From: Ensifer sp. USDA 6670
GTDB taxonomy: Bacteria > Pseudomonadota > Alphaproteobacteria > Rhizobiales > Rhizobiaceae
DNA length: 64,000 nucleotides
Assembly: GCA_000421085.1 (NCBI GenBank)
Contig: ATWE01000012.1
Coordinates: 62,001 to 126,000 of the forward strand
Direction: 5' to 3'
Below the pieces are notes generated by a model. The model was given only the letters and a program-made list of their open reading frames with translations. It did no database searches and was not told the DNA's origin. Each line of letters opens with the position of its first letter. Position 1 is the first letter of the stretch. Below, piece by piece: positions 45,608-54,480 of the stretch. The position numbers and the translations under genes are program-made.

Positions 45608-46644
45608 CAGCTCCCTCATCCACCCTTGACGTCGTGATCGCACACCGTAGCAAAAGCGCACGCAGGTACGCTTTCATTCTCGCGGTGTTGCTGACCCTGA
45701 CCGCAGTGATCTTCACCGTCACCCTGTCGGTTGGGCAATCCGTCACGCCGCCGAGCGATGTTCTGCGCGTGCTCCTCGGTGAACCGGTTTCGGGCGCATC
45801 CTTTACGGTGGGGCAACTGAGGTTGCCGCGCGCCGTGCTGTCGATCCTTGCAGGATTATGCTTTGGACTGGGCGGCGTGGCGTTTCAGGTCATGTTGCGC
45901 AATCCGCTCGCCAGTCCCGATATCATTGGAATTAGCTCCGGCGCCGGGGCGGCTGCCGTGTTCGCCATTGTAGTCCTGTCCATGGACGGGCCGATGGTGT
46001 CGGTTATCGCTGTCGTAGCGGGCCTTGGCGTGGCGCTGCTCGTCTATGGCCTTTCCTTTCGCAATGGGATCGCCGGCACCAGGCTGATCCTTGTCGGTAT
46101 TGGCGTTTCCGCCATGCTGCAAAGTGTCATCGCCTATATCCTTCAATCGGCGCCTGCCTGGAATTTGCAGGAAGCGATGCGTTGGCTTACTGGCAGCGTC
46201 AACGGCGCTCAGCTTGGCCAGGCGCTGCCGCTTCTGCTTGCCCTCCTTTTCTTCGGCGGGCTACTGCTCGTTCGCAGTCGCGATCTCGAGACATTGCGGC
46301 TGGGCGACGATATGGCGGCCGCTCTTGGAACGAGGGTCTCGCATACAAGGATGCTGGTGATTGTCGCGGCGGTCGGACTGATCGCGTCGGCGACCGCGGC
46401 AACGGGACCGATCGCCTTCGTCGCTTTCCTGTCGGGACCGATCGCCGCCCGGATCGTACGAAACGCCGGCTCGGTGCTGATCCCGTCTGCACTGACGGGC
46501 GCCGTTCTCGTGCTTGCCGCTGATTATGTCGGGCAGCACCTTCTGCCGAGCCGTTACCCTGTGGGCGTCGTAACCGGGGCGCTTGGCGCACCCTACCTGA
46601 TCTACCTCATCGTTCGCATCAATCGGATCGGAGGGGCTTTATGA
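45604..46644 (+). CDS. Iron-siderophore ABC permease 2 (FecCD family)
   Basis: A 346-residue polytopic protein starting at a GTG that overlaps the stop of permease 1 (GTGA). Signatures: LRLPRAVLSILAGLCFGLGG, VMLRNPLASPDIIGISSGAG and ATGPIAFVAFLSGPIAARIV. No ATG is available nearby, so the GTG start is probably real. The stop overlaps the ATPase start by 4 nt. Confidence 0.93.
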   Translation: MTAPSSTLDVVIAHRSKSARRYAFILAVLLTLTAVIFTVTLSVGQSVTPPSDVLRVLLGEPVSGASFTVGQLRLPRAVLSILAGLCFGLGGVAFQVMLRNPLASPDIIGISSGAGAAAVFAIVVLSMDGPMVSVIAVVAGLGVALLVYGLSFRNGIAGTRLILVGIGVSAMLQSVIAYILQSAPAWNLQEAMRWLTGSVNGAQLGQALPLLLALLFFGGLLLVRSRDLETLRLGDDMAAALGTRVSHTRMLVIVAAVGLIASATAATGPIAFVAFLSGPIAARIVRNAGSVLIPSALTGAVLVLAADYVGQHLLPSRYPVGVVTGALGAPYLIYLIVRINRIGGAL

Positions 46645-47483
46645 CCGATCATCTGCTCGTCGCCAGCGGTTTGACGGCCGGCTACGACAATACCGAAATC
46701 CTGCATGCGCTCGACCTCACCATTCCTCCGGGCAAAATCACGGTGATCGTCGGCGCAAATGCCTGTGGCAAGTCCACGCTTCTTCGCACGCTTTCGCGGC
46801 TGATCGCGCCCAGCAAGGGGCAAGTTCTCCTCGACGGCAAATCCATCCACCGGACACCGTCGCGAGACCTCGCCCGGATGCTGGGCCTGCTGCCGCAATC
46901 GCCGATCGCGCCGGAAGGCATTACCGTGGCCGACCTCGTCAGCAGGGGACGGCATCCGCATCAAAGCCTGTTTTCCCGCTGGACGCGACAAGACGACGAG
47001 GCGGTCGACGGTGCGCTTACGGCGACCAAGACATTCGACCTTGCCGAACGGCCGATAGACGAGCTCTCCGGCGGCCAGCGGCAGCGGGTCTGGATCGCCA
47101 TGGCACTCGCGCAGCAGACCGAAATCCTGCTGCTCGACGAGCCGACGACCTTTCTCGATATCAACCATCAGATCGAGGTGCTCGATCTGCTGACCGATCT
47201 CAACAGCACGCGTGGAACGACGGTCGTCATGGTGCTGCACGATCTCAACCTTGCTGCCCGCTATGCCGACCATCTCGTGGCGATTGCCGGTGGGCGCGTG
47301 CACATTTCGGGCACTCCGGAAGAGGTGCTCACCGAAGAGACGGTGCGGGATGTTTTCGGCCTCGATAGCCGCGTCATCAGCGATCCCACGTCGGGCCGGC
47401 CGATCATGCTGCCGATCGGGCGACACCGGATGGCCGTCATCGACGACATGGGCGATGCACCACAAAAGGAGAGGAGCGCATGA
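46641..47483 (+). CDS. Iron-siderophore ABC transporter ATP-binding protein
   Basis: A 280-residue ATPase of the FhuC/FecE type. Walker A GANACGKSTLLRTL, Q-loop LLPQSPIAPEGITV, signature ELSGGQRQRVWIAMAL, Walker B ILLLDEPTTFLDI and switch His VVMVLHDLN are intact. It is translationally coupled on both sides by ATGA overlaps. Confidence 0.95.
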   Translation: MTDHLLVASGLTAGYDNTEILHALDLTIPPGKITVIVGANACGKSTLLRTLSRLIAPSKGQVLLDGKSIHRTPSRDLARMLGLLPQSPIAPEGITVADLVSRGRHPHQSLFSRWTRQDDEAVDGALTATKTFDLAERPIDELSGGQRQRVWIAMALAQQTEILLLDEPTTFLDINHQIEVLDLLTDLNSTRGTTVVMVLHDLNLAARYADHLVAIAGGRVHISGTPEEVLTEETVRDVFGLDSRVISDPTSGRPIMLPIGRHRMAVIDDMGDAPQKERSA

Positions 47484-48550
47484 ACGCAGTTCATTCATTC
47501 AAGCTGTCCGGCGTAGCGGTCTGCGGCAGCGCCGCCGACATGCTCGACGAGATCTGCGAGCATTTTGTCGAACATGCCGAGGTCGAACGGATGGACGACC
47601 TTGCGGTGCTCAGGAGCGAGCTCGGTGTCGCGCGCATCAAGATCGAAAACGCGGGCCTGTTGATCGAGCTCGACTGCCCGACGCGTGAAATGCTGCACAT
47701 CAGCCGCACGATACTGGCGGAGCATCTTTTCTATTTTGCCGAAGACCAGCCGTTCGAATTGACCTGGTCGGAGCCGATGTCCCTGTCGGTGCTCCCGAAC
47801 CTTCATGAGGTGACCGTCGTCTCGGCGCACGATGTCACTCCGCATATGCGTCGCGTGATATTTTCCTGCGCCGATGTAACGCCTTTCGTGGGTGGCGACA
47901 TGCATGTGCGCCTGCTGGTGCCGCCGAAGGGCAAACCCCCGGTCTGGCCCGGCTCCCGGGAAGACGGCCGCATTGCGTGGCCGGAAGGCGAGAACAGGCT
48001 CCTGGTTCGTGTCTATACCATCCGCGCCGTCGATTTGGATCGGGGCGAGTTGTGGATCGATTTCCTGCAGCATCCCGCACCCGGCGTACCGACGCCGGGT
48101 GCAGACTTTGCGCGCGACGCGCAGCCCGGAGACGTGGCCGCCCTGCTAGGGCCAGGCGCAGGCGGCCTGCCGGCGGAGCGCTCCATTTTATTGATCGGCG
48201 ACGAGAGCGCCCTGCCGGCCATAGCACGGATCGCGGCCGAGGCTCCGGCTGAAACGCATATACGTGCCATCATCGAGGTTGAGGACAAGGCGGAAGAGCA
48301 ACCGCTTCCGACCAATGGCGTGCTCAATTTGCGTTGGTTGCACAGGGGGAGCTACCCGGAAGATGCCGCCGATATTCTCGTGTCGGAGGCCAAAGCAGCG
48401 ATAGAAGCCGCCGATGACGAAACATTTGTTTGGGCTGCGTGCGAAAGAAGAGACATACGAGCTATCAGGACTTTCCTCAAAGCGCGGCAACATGATCGCA
48501 GGAGGATGTATGTCGCCTGGTACTGGGAAAGAGATGTGAAAATCGCGTAA
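47480..48550 (+). CDS. NADPH-dependent ferric-siderophore reductase (SIP family with DUF2218)
   Basis: A 356-residue cytoplasmic protein. Residues about 1-95 match a DUF2218-type domain (MLDEICEHFVEHAEVERMDD... ending FAEDQPFELTW). The rest is a siderophore-interacting flavin reductase: HDVTPHMRRVIFSC, LLVRVYTIRAVDLDRGELWI (FAD-binding RxYT), FARDAQPGDVAALLGPGAGG, LIGDESALPAIARIA and WAACERRDIRAIRTFL (NAD(P) site). It releases iron from the imported siderophore by reduction. Last gene of the operon, coupled to the ATPase by an ATGA overlap. Confidence 0.92.
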   Translation: MNAVHSFKLSGVAVCGSAADMLDEICEHFVEHAEVERMDDLAVLRSELGVARIKIENAGLLIELDCPTREMLHISRTILAEHLFYFAEDQPFELTWSEPMSLSVLPNLHEVTVVSAHDVTPHMRRVIFSCADVTPFVGGDMHVRLLVPPKGKPPVWPGSREDGRIAWPEGENRLLVRVYTIRAVDLDRGELWIDFLQHPAPGVPTPGADFARDAQPGDVAALLGPGAGGLPAERSILLIGDESALPAIARIAAEAPAETHIRAIIEVEDKAEEQPLPTNGVLNLRWLHRGSYPEDAADILVSEAKAAIEAADDETFVWAACERRDIRAIRTFLKARQHDRRRMYVAWYWERDVKIA

Positions 48551-48639
48551 TGCAACGACGGGAACCTTGCCACGTGGGACCTGAGCGCCGCAGCCCTGCG
48601 TAAGGCGGCGAGATCAGGTTGGCTTTTCGGTTCAGCCGG

Positions 48640-48672
48640 CTCGGCTGACAGGGTACTTTCTGATCAGCCGAG
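48640..48672. terminator. Inverted repeat between convergent genes, probable bidirectional terminator
   Basis: CTCGGCTGA and TCAGCCGAG are perfect 9-bp arms around a 15-nt loop, between the SIP gene (+) and the RTX gene (-). No T-run on either side, so termination is inferred from position. Confidence 0.4.
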
Positions 48673-48686
48673 AGCGGCCCTGACAG

Positions 48687-50240
48687 TCATGCGAACGCGA
48701 TGTCGTCCGCCGAAAGGCTGGCGAGCGTGGCATGCTCGATCAACAGGCCGTTTAAGTCACCGTCAAAGCTGACATAGACACCTTCGGGCGTGTCACGGCA
48801 CGCCGCGACGAAGCTTTCGAAGTCGTGAATTCCGGTGTCGCCGAATCCACGAAAGAGGAGCACATCACCACCTTCCGTGTTGAAATCGGTGATGCGATCG
48901 GCGTTGCCGTCATTGCGGAGAGAGCCCTCATCCCAAATGAAGGTGTCTGCTCCTGGTCCGCCTGTCAGCAGGTCGGAACCGGCACCACCGAGGAGCCTGT
49001 CAGCGCCAAATTCGCCGCGAATTGTGTCGTTGCCATCCCCGCCAATCAGACTGTCGGCTCCGCTGCCGCCATAAAGAACGTCATCGCCACCGCGCCCATT
49101 CAGAACATCGTTGCCGCTCGGACCTTCCCTGTAGGTATCATAGCTGATGAGCGTATCATCGCCGCCGCCGCCATAAATCTGGACTCCGCGATAGGCCGAT
49201 CTGATACTAATGTCGAACGCCTCGATCGAAGCATAGCGTGACGCATCGAAAGCGAAGCCGGCGTCAACATCATCGAAGTCGATGTTCGCCCGGTCGAATC
49301 CCTCGCCGCCGTCCAGTGTTCCGATGGAGCCCTCCGAATAGACATGGAGCACGTCATCGCCGGCGCCGCCGTGCATTTGAAACCCGCCTCCACTGTACGC
49401 GAGATCTTCCTCGCCGGCCGAGAGAAAATCGTTACCGTCGCCGCCGATCAGGATGTCTCCGTCGCTCATGTAATTGCTCAGATAATCGTTCCCGGCACCA
49501 CCGATGAGCGTATCCTCTCCCGCGCCGCCGGTCAGCCAATCATTGCCGTCACCGCCATTCAAACCGTCGTCGCCGTCACCGCCGTCAATGCGGTCCCGGC
49601 CGCGTCCCCCTACAAGGCTGTCATTGCCCTCCTCGCCCAGGATCTCGTCGTCGTCGTTGCCGCCATTGATGTCGTCGTCGCCGAGGCCGCCGCGGATGGA
49701 ATCGTCGCCGGCGCCACCGAGCAGCGTATCCCTGCCATCGCCAGCAAAGATCTGATCATCGCCAAGGCTCCCTTCGACACGGTCGTCGCCGGAACCGGTA
49801 TGGACGTTGATCAGGCTGAAGCCGGTTGCGATGATCCGGTCATGACCGCTGCCCGTCGTTAGATTGAGCTGCTCGATATCGATGAAGTAAAGATGACTCC
49901 CTTTCGCGGACAGGTCGCCCCAGGCCGCGTGACCATCGATCCCGTTGAACAGGAACGCATCCGACACTGCCGAATAGTCGCCGACAAGGGTGTCGACGCC
50001 GCTTCCGCCCCGTGCAGCGCCACCGACACCGTTGAATATCAGCCGATCATCGCCGTCGCCGCCGGTGAGTTCGTCAAAACCGCTCGAACTCGTCAGCACG
50101 TCGTTGCCCGCCCCGCCGTCGACAAAATCGTCGTCGGCGCCGCCATCGACGGCATCATTGCCGCCAAGGCTCCAGATCCGATCACCCTCGTCCGTACCAG
50201 TCAGAGTATCGTCCGCATGAGTCCCAATAATCTTTGCCAT
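48687..50240 (-). CDS. RTX calcium-binding repeat protein (type I secreted)
   Basis: A 517-residue acidic protein made mostly of glycine-aspartate nonapeptide repeats (GGxGxDxLx), for example GGAGDDSIRGGLGDDDINGG, GDGNDWLTGGAGEDTLIGGA and GGDGNDTIRGEFGADRLLGG, in three blocks (about residues 9-70, 130-285 and 360-440). It begins MAKIIGTHADDTLTGT, without a cleavable signal peptide, and ends in the hydrophobic-acidic tail ASLSADDIAFA typical of type I secretion substrates. There is no catalytic domain I can identify. Export would use a PrsDE-like system not in this window. Confidence 0.88.
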   Translation of the reverse strand: MAKIIGTHADDTLTGTDEGDRIWSLGGNDAVDGGADDDFVDGGAGNDVLTSSSGFDELTGGDGDDRLIFNGVGGAARGGSGVDTLVGDYSAVSDAFLFNGIDGHAAWGDLSAKGSHLYFIDIEQLNLTTGSGHDRIIATGFSLINVHTGSGDDRVEGSLGDDQIFAGDGRDTLLGGAGDDSIRGGLGDDDINGGNDDDEILGEEGNDSLVGGRGRDRIDGGDGDDGLNGGDGNDWLTGGAGEDTLIGGAGNDYLSNYMSDGDILIGGDGNDFLSAGEEDLAYSGGGFQMHGGAGDDVLHVYSEGSIGTLDGGEGFDRANIDFDDVDAGFAFDASRYASIEAFDISIRSAYRGVQIYGGGGDDTLISYDTYREGPSGNDVLNGRGGDDVLYGGSGADSLIGGDGNDTIRGEFGADRLLGGAGSDLLTGGPGADTFIWDEGSLRNDGNADRITDFNTEGGDVLLFRGFGDTGIHDFESFVAACRDTPEGVYVSFDGDLNGLLIEHATLASLSADDIAFA

Positions 50241-50531
50241 TATGACGCGCCCTCAAACGTGAAGTCGCGAATATATATGCAAGTCTAACAACAATGAAGT
50301 CTTTTTACGCACTTGAATATATGTCAAATATACTTAAAAACTGAAATCAAACTACTCCCATTTCCGTTTTGGCGATGGGGCATTGCGGAACGCACTTGGA
50401 TGCATGCTGGCGCAAGGCCACGGGATGTAGTGCTGATAGCCGTCGCCGTTCCTGATCTTCGGCTCGAATGTTCCGCTTCCCATTCGCCGCTGCTGGGTTG
50501 AAAGGGGAAACTTCAGACGAAGGGGCCGCAT

Positions 50532-50741
50532 TCAGGCATCTCGGCTGGCAACGGGTAGCTCGCAGCGCCATTTTCTGACGCTTAGGCCTGGATGCTGCCC
50601 AGACCAGTTGCTGACATACATGACTGAACGGAACATGCATTGCGTCAACGAGTCTTGGATATCGAGCTCCAGGCGCTCCTCACGGCACTTTTCGGGTGCT
50701 GATAAAAGGCATACCGTCAGTACAAGTGTTACCGGCTCCAT
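50532..50741 (-). CDS. Small conserved cysteine-containing protein
   Basis: A 69-residue protein with GGAGGGG about 8 nt before its ATG. It begins MEPVTLVLTVCLLSAPEKCR, then EERLELDIQDSLTQCMFRSV and a WSGQHPGLSVRKWRCEL end. The four Cys and the motif C-L-x-S-x-P-x-x-C-R with Q-C-M-F recur in small rhizobial proteins I recall as conserved hypotheticals; the first 15 residues may be a signal or membrane segment. It is likely a small envelope or periplasmic protein. The longer open frame to 50822 is not needed. Confidence 0.7.
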   Translation of the reverse strand: MEPVTLVLTVCLLSAPEKCREERLELDIQDSLTQCMFRSVMYVSNWSGQHPGLSVRKWRCELPVASRDA

Positions 50742-50959
50742 GATAATCCCCTCCCGCGGTGAAATTAAGTACACGCGGATAGCGGCAATGCCCGTATTGA
50801 TGGGCTCTATGAACCCATTCACGCCATGCGCCTTCCTTTTGGTGCACGAGCCGCTTCTGCAAATTTCGGGTTCCAGGCTCTAATTTATGACTGTCACTGG
50901 GAACCCCCGCAGTTCCACAGGGAACAAGTCTAGCGAAATCGGGTTCGGCCGATCCCCTT

Positions 50960-50986
50960 GACCGGCAGATCCTTGCGCTGCCGGTC
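50960..50986 (-). terminator. Hairpin downstream of the ExsH-like gene
   Basis: GACCGGCAG and CTGCCGGTC are perfect 9-bp arms with a 9-nt loop, 42 bp past the stop of the glycanase gene. No T-run follows, so it may be an mRNA stabilising hairpin instead. The rest of 50742-51028 shows nothing else. Confidence 0.45.
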
Positions 50987-51028
50987 TCCTTGGAAACTTC
51001 TTTGCTGGCTGAGATACGCCTTCCCAGC

Positions 51029-52426
51029 TCAGATGTGCCAGTCGGCGTCGAGTGAATAGGCCTTGACATAGTCGACCTTCATTTCGGCGCCGTCCATGAG
51101 CCCCTCGTCCGGCGGGCCCGCCGTCCCGCCAATCGCAAGATTGACAAGCATGTACATCGGATCGTGCATGTCCGAGGGGGTGTCGGCGCGTGCGATCGCG
51201 GCATCGTCGAAGTACCAGACGATCTCCTCTTCCGTCCAAAGCACACCATATTTGTGAAAGCCACTTGTATCGGTGACCCTGGCTGCGCTTGCGATGCTGG
51301 TCTGCGAACCGGTCTCATTGGAATGCACGGTGGCGATGACCGTATTTGGATCCTGGCCGTACATTTCGACCACATCGAGTTCCGGCGGCCAGGTACCGTC
51401 GGCCGGCAGCAGCCAGAATGCCGGCCACGCCCCCTGATCCTCGGGCATGTCGGCGCGCATCTCGAAGTAGCCGTAAGTCTGAGCAAATGACGAGTAGGTC
51501 GTCAGCATGCCGGAGGTATAATCATACCAGTTGGTTTCGGCTTGGATCGCCTGTGAGGCCGGCTTGGCGGTGATCGTCAGAACGCCGTCCGTCACGGAGA
51601 ATGGATTGACCGAGGCGGTCGGCTGATAGGCCGGATTGACGTACCATTGCAACTCGTCGTTACCCTCGAGGGTCGCGCCCTTTTCGGGTGCCCACCAGTA
51701 CTTCGGGTCCCAGACACCGCTGCTGCCGTCGTTGAGCTGAAGCGTGTTGAAGTCGTCGGAGAAGGTCTGCGTCAGAACGGACCGGTCCAGCTCCAGGCTG
51801 AACTGGCTCGCCTGCAGCTGATCGGCGGTCGTATCTGCAAAGACGAGACTCTCGCCATCGGCGAGGTTGAGCCTGAGATCGCTGCCTTCCTGGGCAACGT
51901 TGCCAAGAATGTGGTCGAAGGACGTGAAACCATAACCTTCGAGCCTCACCACATCGTCGGCGCCGAAGTCGCTGATCAGGTCGCTGCCGTTGCCCTTCAT
52001 GAAAGCGAAAGTGTCTGCACCACCCGCCCCGATGAGAATGTCGTTGCCAGCGCCACCATCGATCGTCTGGCTGCCTGAGCCGCCGCTGATGATGTTGTTG
52101 GCACTATTGCCGAAACCAAAACCTTCGGCGCCGGTGACCGTCAGGTTCTCGAAATTCTCCGGCAGGGAATAGCTCATCCAGGTGCTGATGGTATCGACGC
52201 CCGCGCCGGACGCCTCGGAGGCCCGGTTGGCCCCCGAATAAAGATAGTAGATATCGTCGCCTGTGCCCCCGATCATGGTGACATCGACGGAACTGTCAGC
52301 CCACATGGAATCGTTGCCGGCCGTTCCGTAGAGCAGCGGTCCGGACCCGCTGGCGGAAAACCATGCCGTAGAACTACCGCTATAGGACAGCGGCTCGCCT
52401 GGGGCATTCGTGACAGTTCTGCTCAT
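51029..52426 (-). CDS. exsH: ExsH-like endo-1,3-1,4-beta-glycanase with RTX repeats
   Basis: A 465-residue secreted enzyme, the same length as S. meliloti ExsH. The N-terminal part (residues about 30-150) has RTX-type repeats (GGTGDDIYYLYSGANRASEA, GNSANNIISGGSGSQTIDGG, AGNDILIGAGGADTF). The C-terminal part (about 215-460) is a GH16 domain with the catalytic ELDVVE motif (ExDxxE, about residues 349-354), GYFEMRADMPEDQGAWPAFW and LVNLAIGG. ExsH trims succinoglycan after export by PrsDE. No exo genes are adjacent here, so it stands alone. Glycan specificity is inferred by similarity. Confidence 0.88.
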   Translation of the reverse strand: MSRTVTNAPGEPLSYSGSSTAWFSASGSGPLLYGTAGNDSMWADSSVDVTMIGGTGDDIYYLYSGANRASEASGAGVDTISTWMSYSLPENFENLTVTGAEGFGFGNSANNIISGGSGSQTIDGGAGNDILIGAGGADTFAFMKGNGSDLISDFGADDVVRLEGYGFTSFDHILGNVAQEGSDLRLNLADGESLVFADTTADQLQASQFSLELDRSVLTQTFSDDFNTLQLNDGSSGVWDPKYWWAPEKGATLEGNDELQWYVNPAYQPTASVNPFSVTDGVLTITAKPASQAIQAETNWYDYTSGMLTTYSSFAQTYGYFEMRADMPEDQGAWPAFWLLPADGTWPPELDVVEMYGQDPNTVIATVHSNETGSQTSIASAARVTDTSGFHKYGVLWTEEEIVWYFDDAAIARADTPSDMHDPMYMLVNLAIGGTAGPPDEGLMDGAEMKVDYVKAYSLDADWHI

Positions 52427-52656
52427 CGAGAAGTCTCCTGTTTAGTGGCTTGACCCCCGCCCGCAGGGGCCACCCCTAGCATCCCGTAGTGTGACTTGTC
52501 GCACACACCTGCCGCCTAACCGGTCAAGATGGAGATGAGGTGAGCATTGCAATGGCCCACATTCGCGGCCGGTGCGCGGTAAAGCGGATGTTTGATGGTT
52601 GTGTTGACTCTGTGGTGCACTCAGCAGAAAACAAATGATGACTAAGGAGGGCATTA

Positions 52657-53115
52657 ATGATGGCTGACGAGAGTAACACAGGGTCAATTGCTGCGGCCGT
52701 CGCGCCGGATGCCGACGTGAAAGCAGCAGCGGCCAAGAAGAAGAGGTCGCCACGACGCCGGAAGACGGCTGCCGAAACAGGGCGAGCTCCATCAGAGGCG
52801 CCGGCCGCTAAGCCGAGGAGGTATAGCGAACAAGAGAGAAAGGAGAAGCTCAAGCTGATAGAGACGCAAGTCAACGAAGGCAAAGGTACACTCAAGCACG
52901 CTATCAAGAGTGCCGGCATTTCGGAGCAAACCTACTATCAGTGGAAGCGGACCGTTAAACCGGTTGAGCAGAAGGCCGAGAAGCCTCTTCCCGTTGGTGA
53001 AGAGCTGGCGGATCTCGTTCGGCTCGAAGAAGAAAACCAGAGGCTCCGCAGTCTTCTGGCGGAAAAGTTGCGAGCGGAAAATGCCGAACTGCGCAAGAGG
53101 CTTGGGATGGATTGA
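52657..53115 (+). CDS. syrB: SyrB-like regulator
   Basis: A 152-residue protein. A lysine/arginine and alanine-rich N-terminus (KKKRSPRRRKTAAETG) is followed by a helix-turn-helix resembling IS OrfA proteins (KGTLKHAIKSAGISEQTYYQ, WKR) and a C-terminal coiled coil (EENQRLRSLLAEKLRAENAE, LRKRLGMD). It starts after AAGGAGGGCATTA; an ATG one codon later is equal. This matches S. meliloti SyrB (about 151 residues), which represses syrM, from memory. Whether this copy regulates symbiosis is unknown. Confidence 0.85.
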   Translation: MMADESNTGSIAAAVAPDADVKAAAAKKKRSPRRRKTAAETGRAPSEAPAAKPRRYSEQERKEKLKLIETQVNEGKGTLKHAIKSAGISEQTYYQWKRTVKPVEQKAEKPLPVGEELADLVRLEEENQRLRSLLAEKLRAENAELRKRLGMD

Positions 53116-53366
53116 CCACCACCGGAACGCGCGGCACGCCATATACTTGAATTCGCTCCCGGTTTCACGTTGCGCCGGCAAAATTCGCGCTGCTGTTTCC
53201 CCGCCCTCCCTCGTGAAAGGGAAGCGAGTTGGCGCGTGAGGCAGAGAGCCGCCTCGCGCGCGGAGGAGTTGAAGCGGGCGGAAAGGGGCTGTATTGGTGC
53301 GCCATCAGAAATGCCGCGGCGCCGAACGGCGTTGTCTTTTCACGCTTCGCTTGGGACCGAGAGTAT

Positions 53367-53936
53367 ATGAAGACGCCACAACGGAGATTCGTTGTAGAAA
53401 TCAAGTCGGCGCGACGACAGTCAAAAGCCCCGAAAAACTCAATCTGGGGAGACACGGATCTGAAGGCTCTGGCGCGCGAAGTCGAAGAGAAGGCGGCGCA
53501 TCTGTTCAGTCCGACTGAAGCACCCGCCGCGTCTTACTCAGCTGAAATCGTGCCGGCCGGCCCAGCCAAATCGGAACCTATCAACGAAGAGGCGGGCGAT
53601 GTCGACACTGCAGGAGCAGTGATGCCGCCCGCCGACGGAGCAGAGATTGACGCGGTTAGGCAGCAGGAGCGCCAACCGGGATCGCAGCCTCGAGCAACGA
53701 GGGACGCTCCTCGAAAGCGCACGAAGCGCGCTCCCACCCCGACGATCGCGCAGAGCTCGAAGGGCGGACACGAAGATTCAAAGGCACAAGCCGGGACGGT
53801 CAAGAATCCGATCTCCCTCGATGAGCTCGCTGCCCTTGACGCAGACAACAAGCGGCTCAGGAGGCTGCTGGCGGAACAGCTTCATGCGCAGAACTTGCTG
53901 CTCAAGAAGAGGCTTGCGCGGTTTGATGCGGCATAG
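53367..53936 (+). CDS. SyrB-associated conserved protein
   Basis: A 189-residue protein beginning MKTPQRRFVVEIKSARRQSK and then NSIWGDTDLKALAREVEEKA. The middle (about residues 55-140) is low-complexity and basic (RKRTKRAPTPTIAQSSKGG). The C-terminal LDELAALDADNKRLRRLLAE, then QLHAQNLLLKKRLARFD, is a coiled coil of the same form as the end of the SyrB-like protein upstream. It has no helix-turn-helix. I recall the N-terminal motif from repeated rhizobial genes near syrB-like genes; function is not known. Confidence 0.75.
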   Translation: MKTPQRRFVVEIKSARRQSKAPKNSIWGDTDLKALAREVEEKAAHLFSPTEAPAASYSAEIVPAGPAKSEPINEEAGDVDTAGAVMPPADGAEIDAVRQQERQPGSQPRATRDAPRKRTKRAPTPTIAQSSKGGHEDSKAQAGTVKNPISLDELAALDADNKRLRRLLAEQLHAQNLLLKKRLARFDAA

Positions 53937-54065
53937 CGGGATTGCATGCGGCGCCCGATTTCGATCGTTCCCGACAGCGTAGGTAGGCGTACCCCGAATC
54001 TAGCCCGATGCACGCTACCGCTCGGGGCCGGGCAAGCGTATTATCGGAGCTTCGATTTCAAGAGG

Positions 54066-54368
54066 ATGGATGATTTGGATTTGCCGGCCTTCAGAGGTTC
54101 GCTTGCCAAGCCACAGCCGCCCGCCGGTCTAAGCCATGCGCTGCAGGCGCTGTGGTGGGATGGAAAGGGCGATTGGAACAAGGCGCACGAACGCGCGCAG
54201 GAGCACGAGGATAGGGCGGGCATGCATGTGCATGCCTATCTCCACCGCAAGGAAGGCGATCAATCCAACGCCGAATATTGGTATCGCCGATGCGGTATCG
54301 CACCGTCGACCCTGACGGTCGACGAAGAATGGGAAGAACTCGCACGGGCACTTTTGGAGCAAAACTGA
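54066..54368 (+). CDS. Small conserved protein of unknown function
   Basis: A 100-residue soluble protein, MDDLDLPAFRGSLAKPQPPA at its start, with a core AGLSHALQALWWDGKGDWNK and HVHAYLHRKEGDQSNAEYWY. Helical and TPR-like in feel (W-x-x-A-H pattern). Similar short proteins occur widely in rhizobia as conserved hypotheticals, as far as I recall. The upstream open frame to 53946 is not similar in composition. No operon partner is evident. Confidence 0.7.
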   Translation: MDDLDLPAFRGSLAKPQPPAGLSHALQALWWDGKGDWNKAHERAQEHEDRAGMHVHAYLHRKEGDQSNAEYWYRRCGIAPSTLTVDEEWEELARALLEQN

Positions 54369-54480
54369 GTTCTGCTCCTCTCGAAGCGGTTCTGCATGTT
54401 TGACGCGAGAGCGCATCAATGCGCTGCCGAATGGACGGCAGTATTTTTGATCTGCGGGCACTAGGAAGGCGCTATTGCCT

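Noticed and set aside
49238-49862. Plus-strand frames over the RTX gene
   Set aside because: They arise from the repeated GGxGxD codons read in reverse; the minus-strand RTX repeats explain them.
50880-51239. Minus-strand 119-codon frame at the end of the ExsH-like gene
   Set aside because: Overlaps the GH16 domain in another frame, Arg/Gly-rich and without a family match.
53116-53366. In-frame upstream extension of the second SyrB-related gene
   Set aside because: The translated stretch from 53229 is unlike the conserved MKTPQRRFVVE start; treated as leader.
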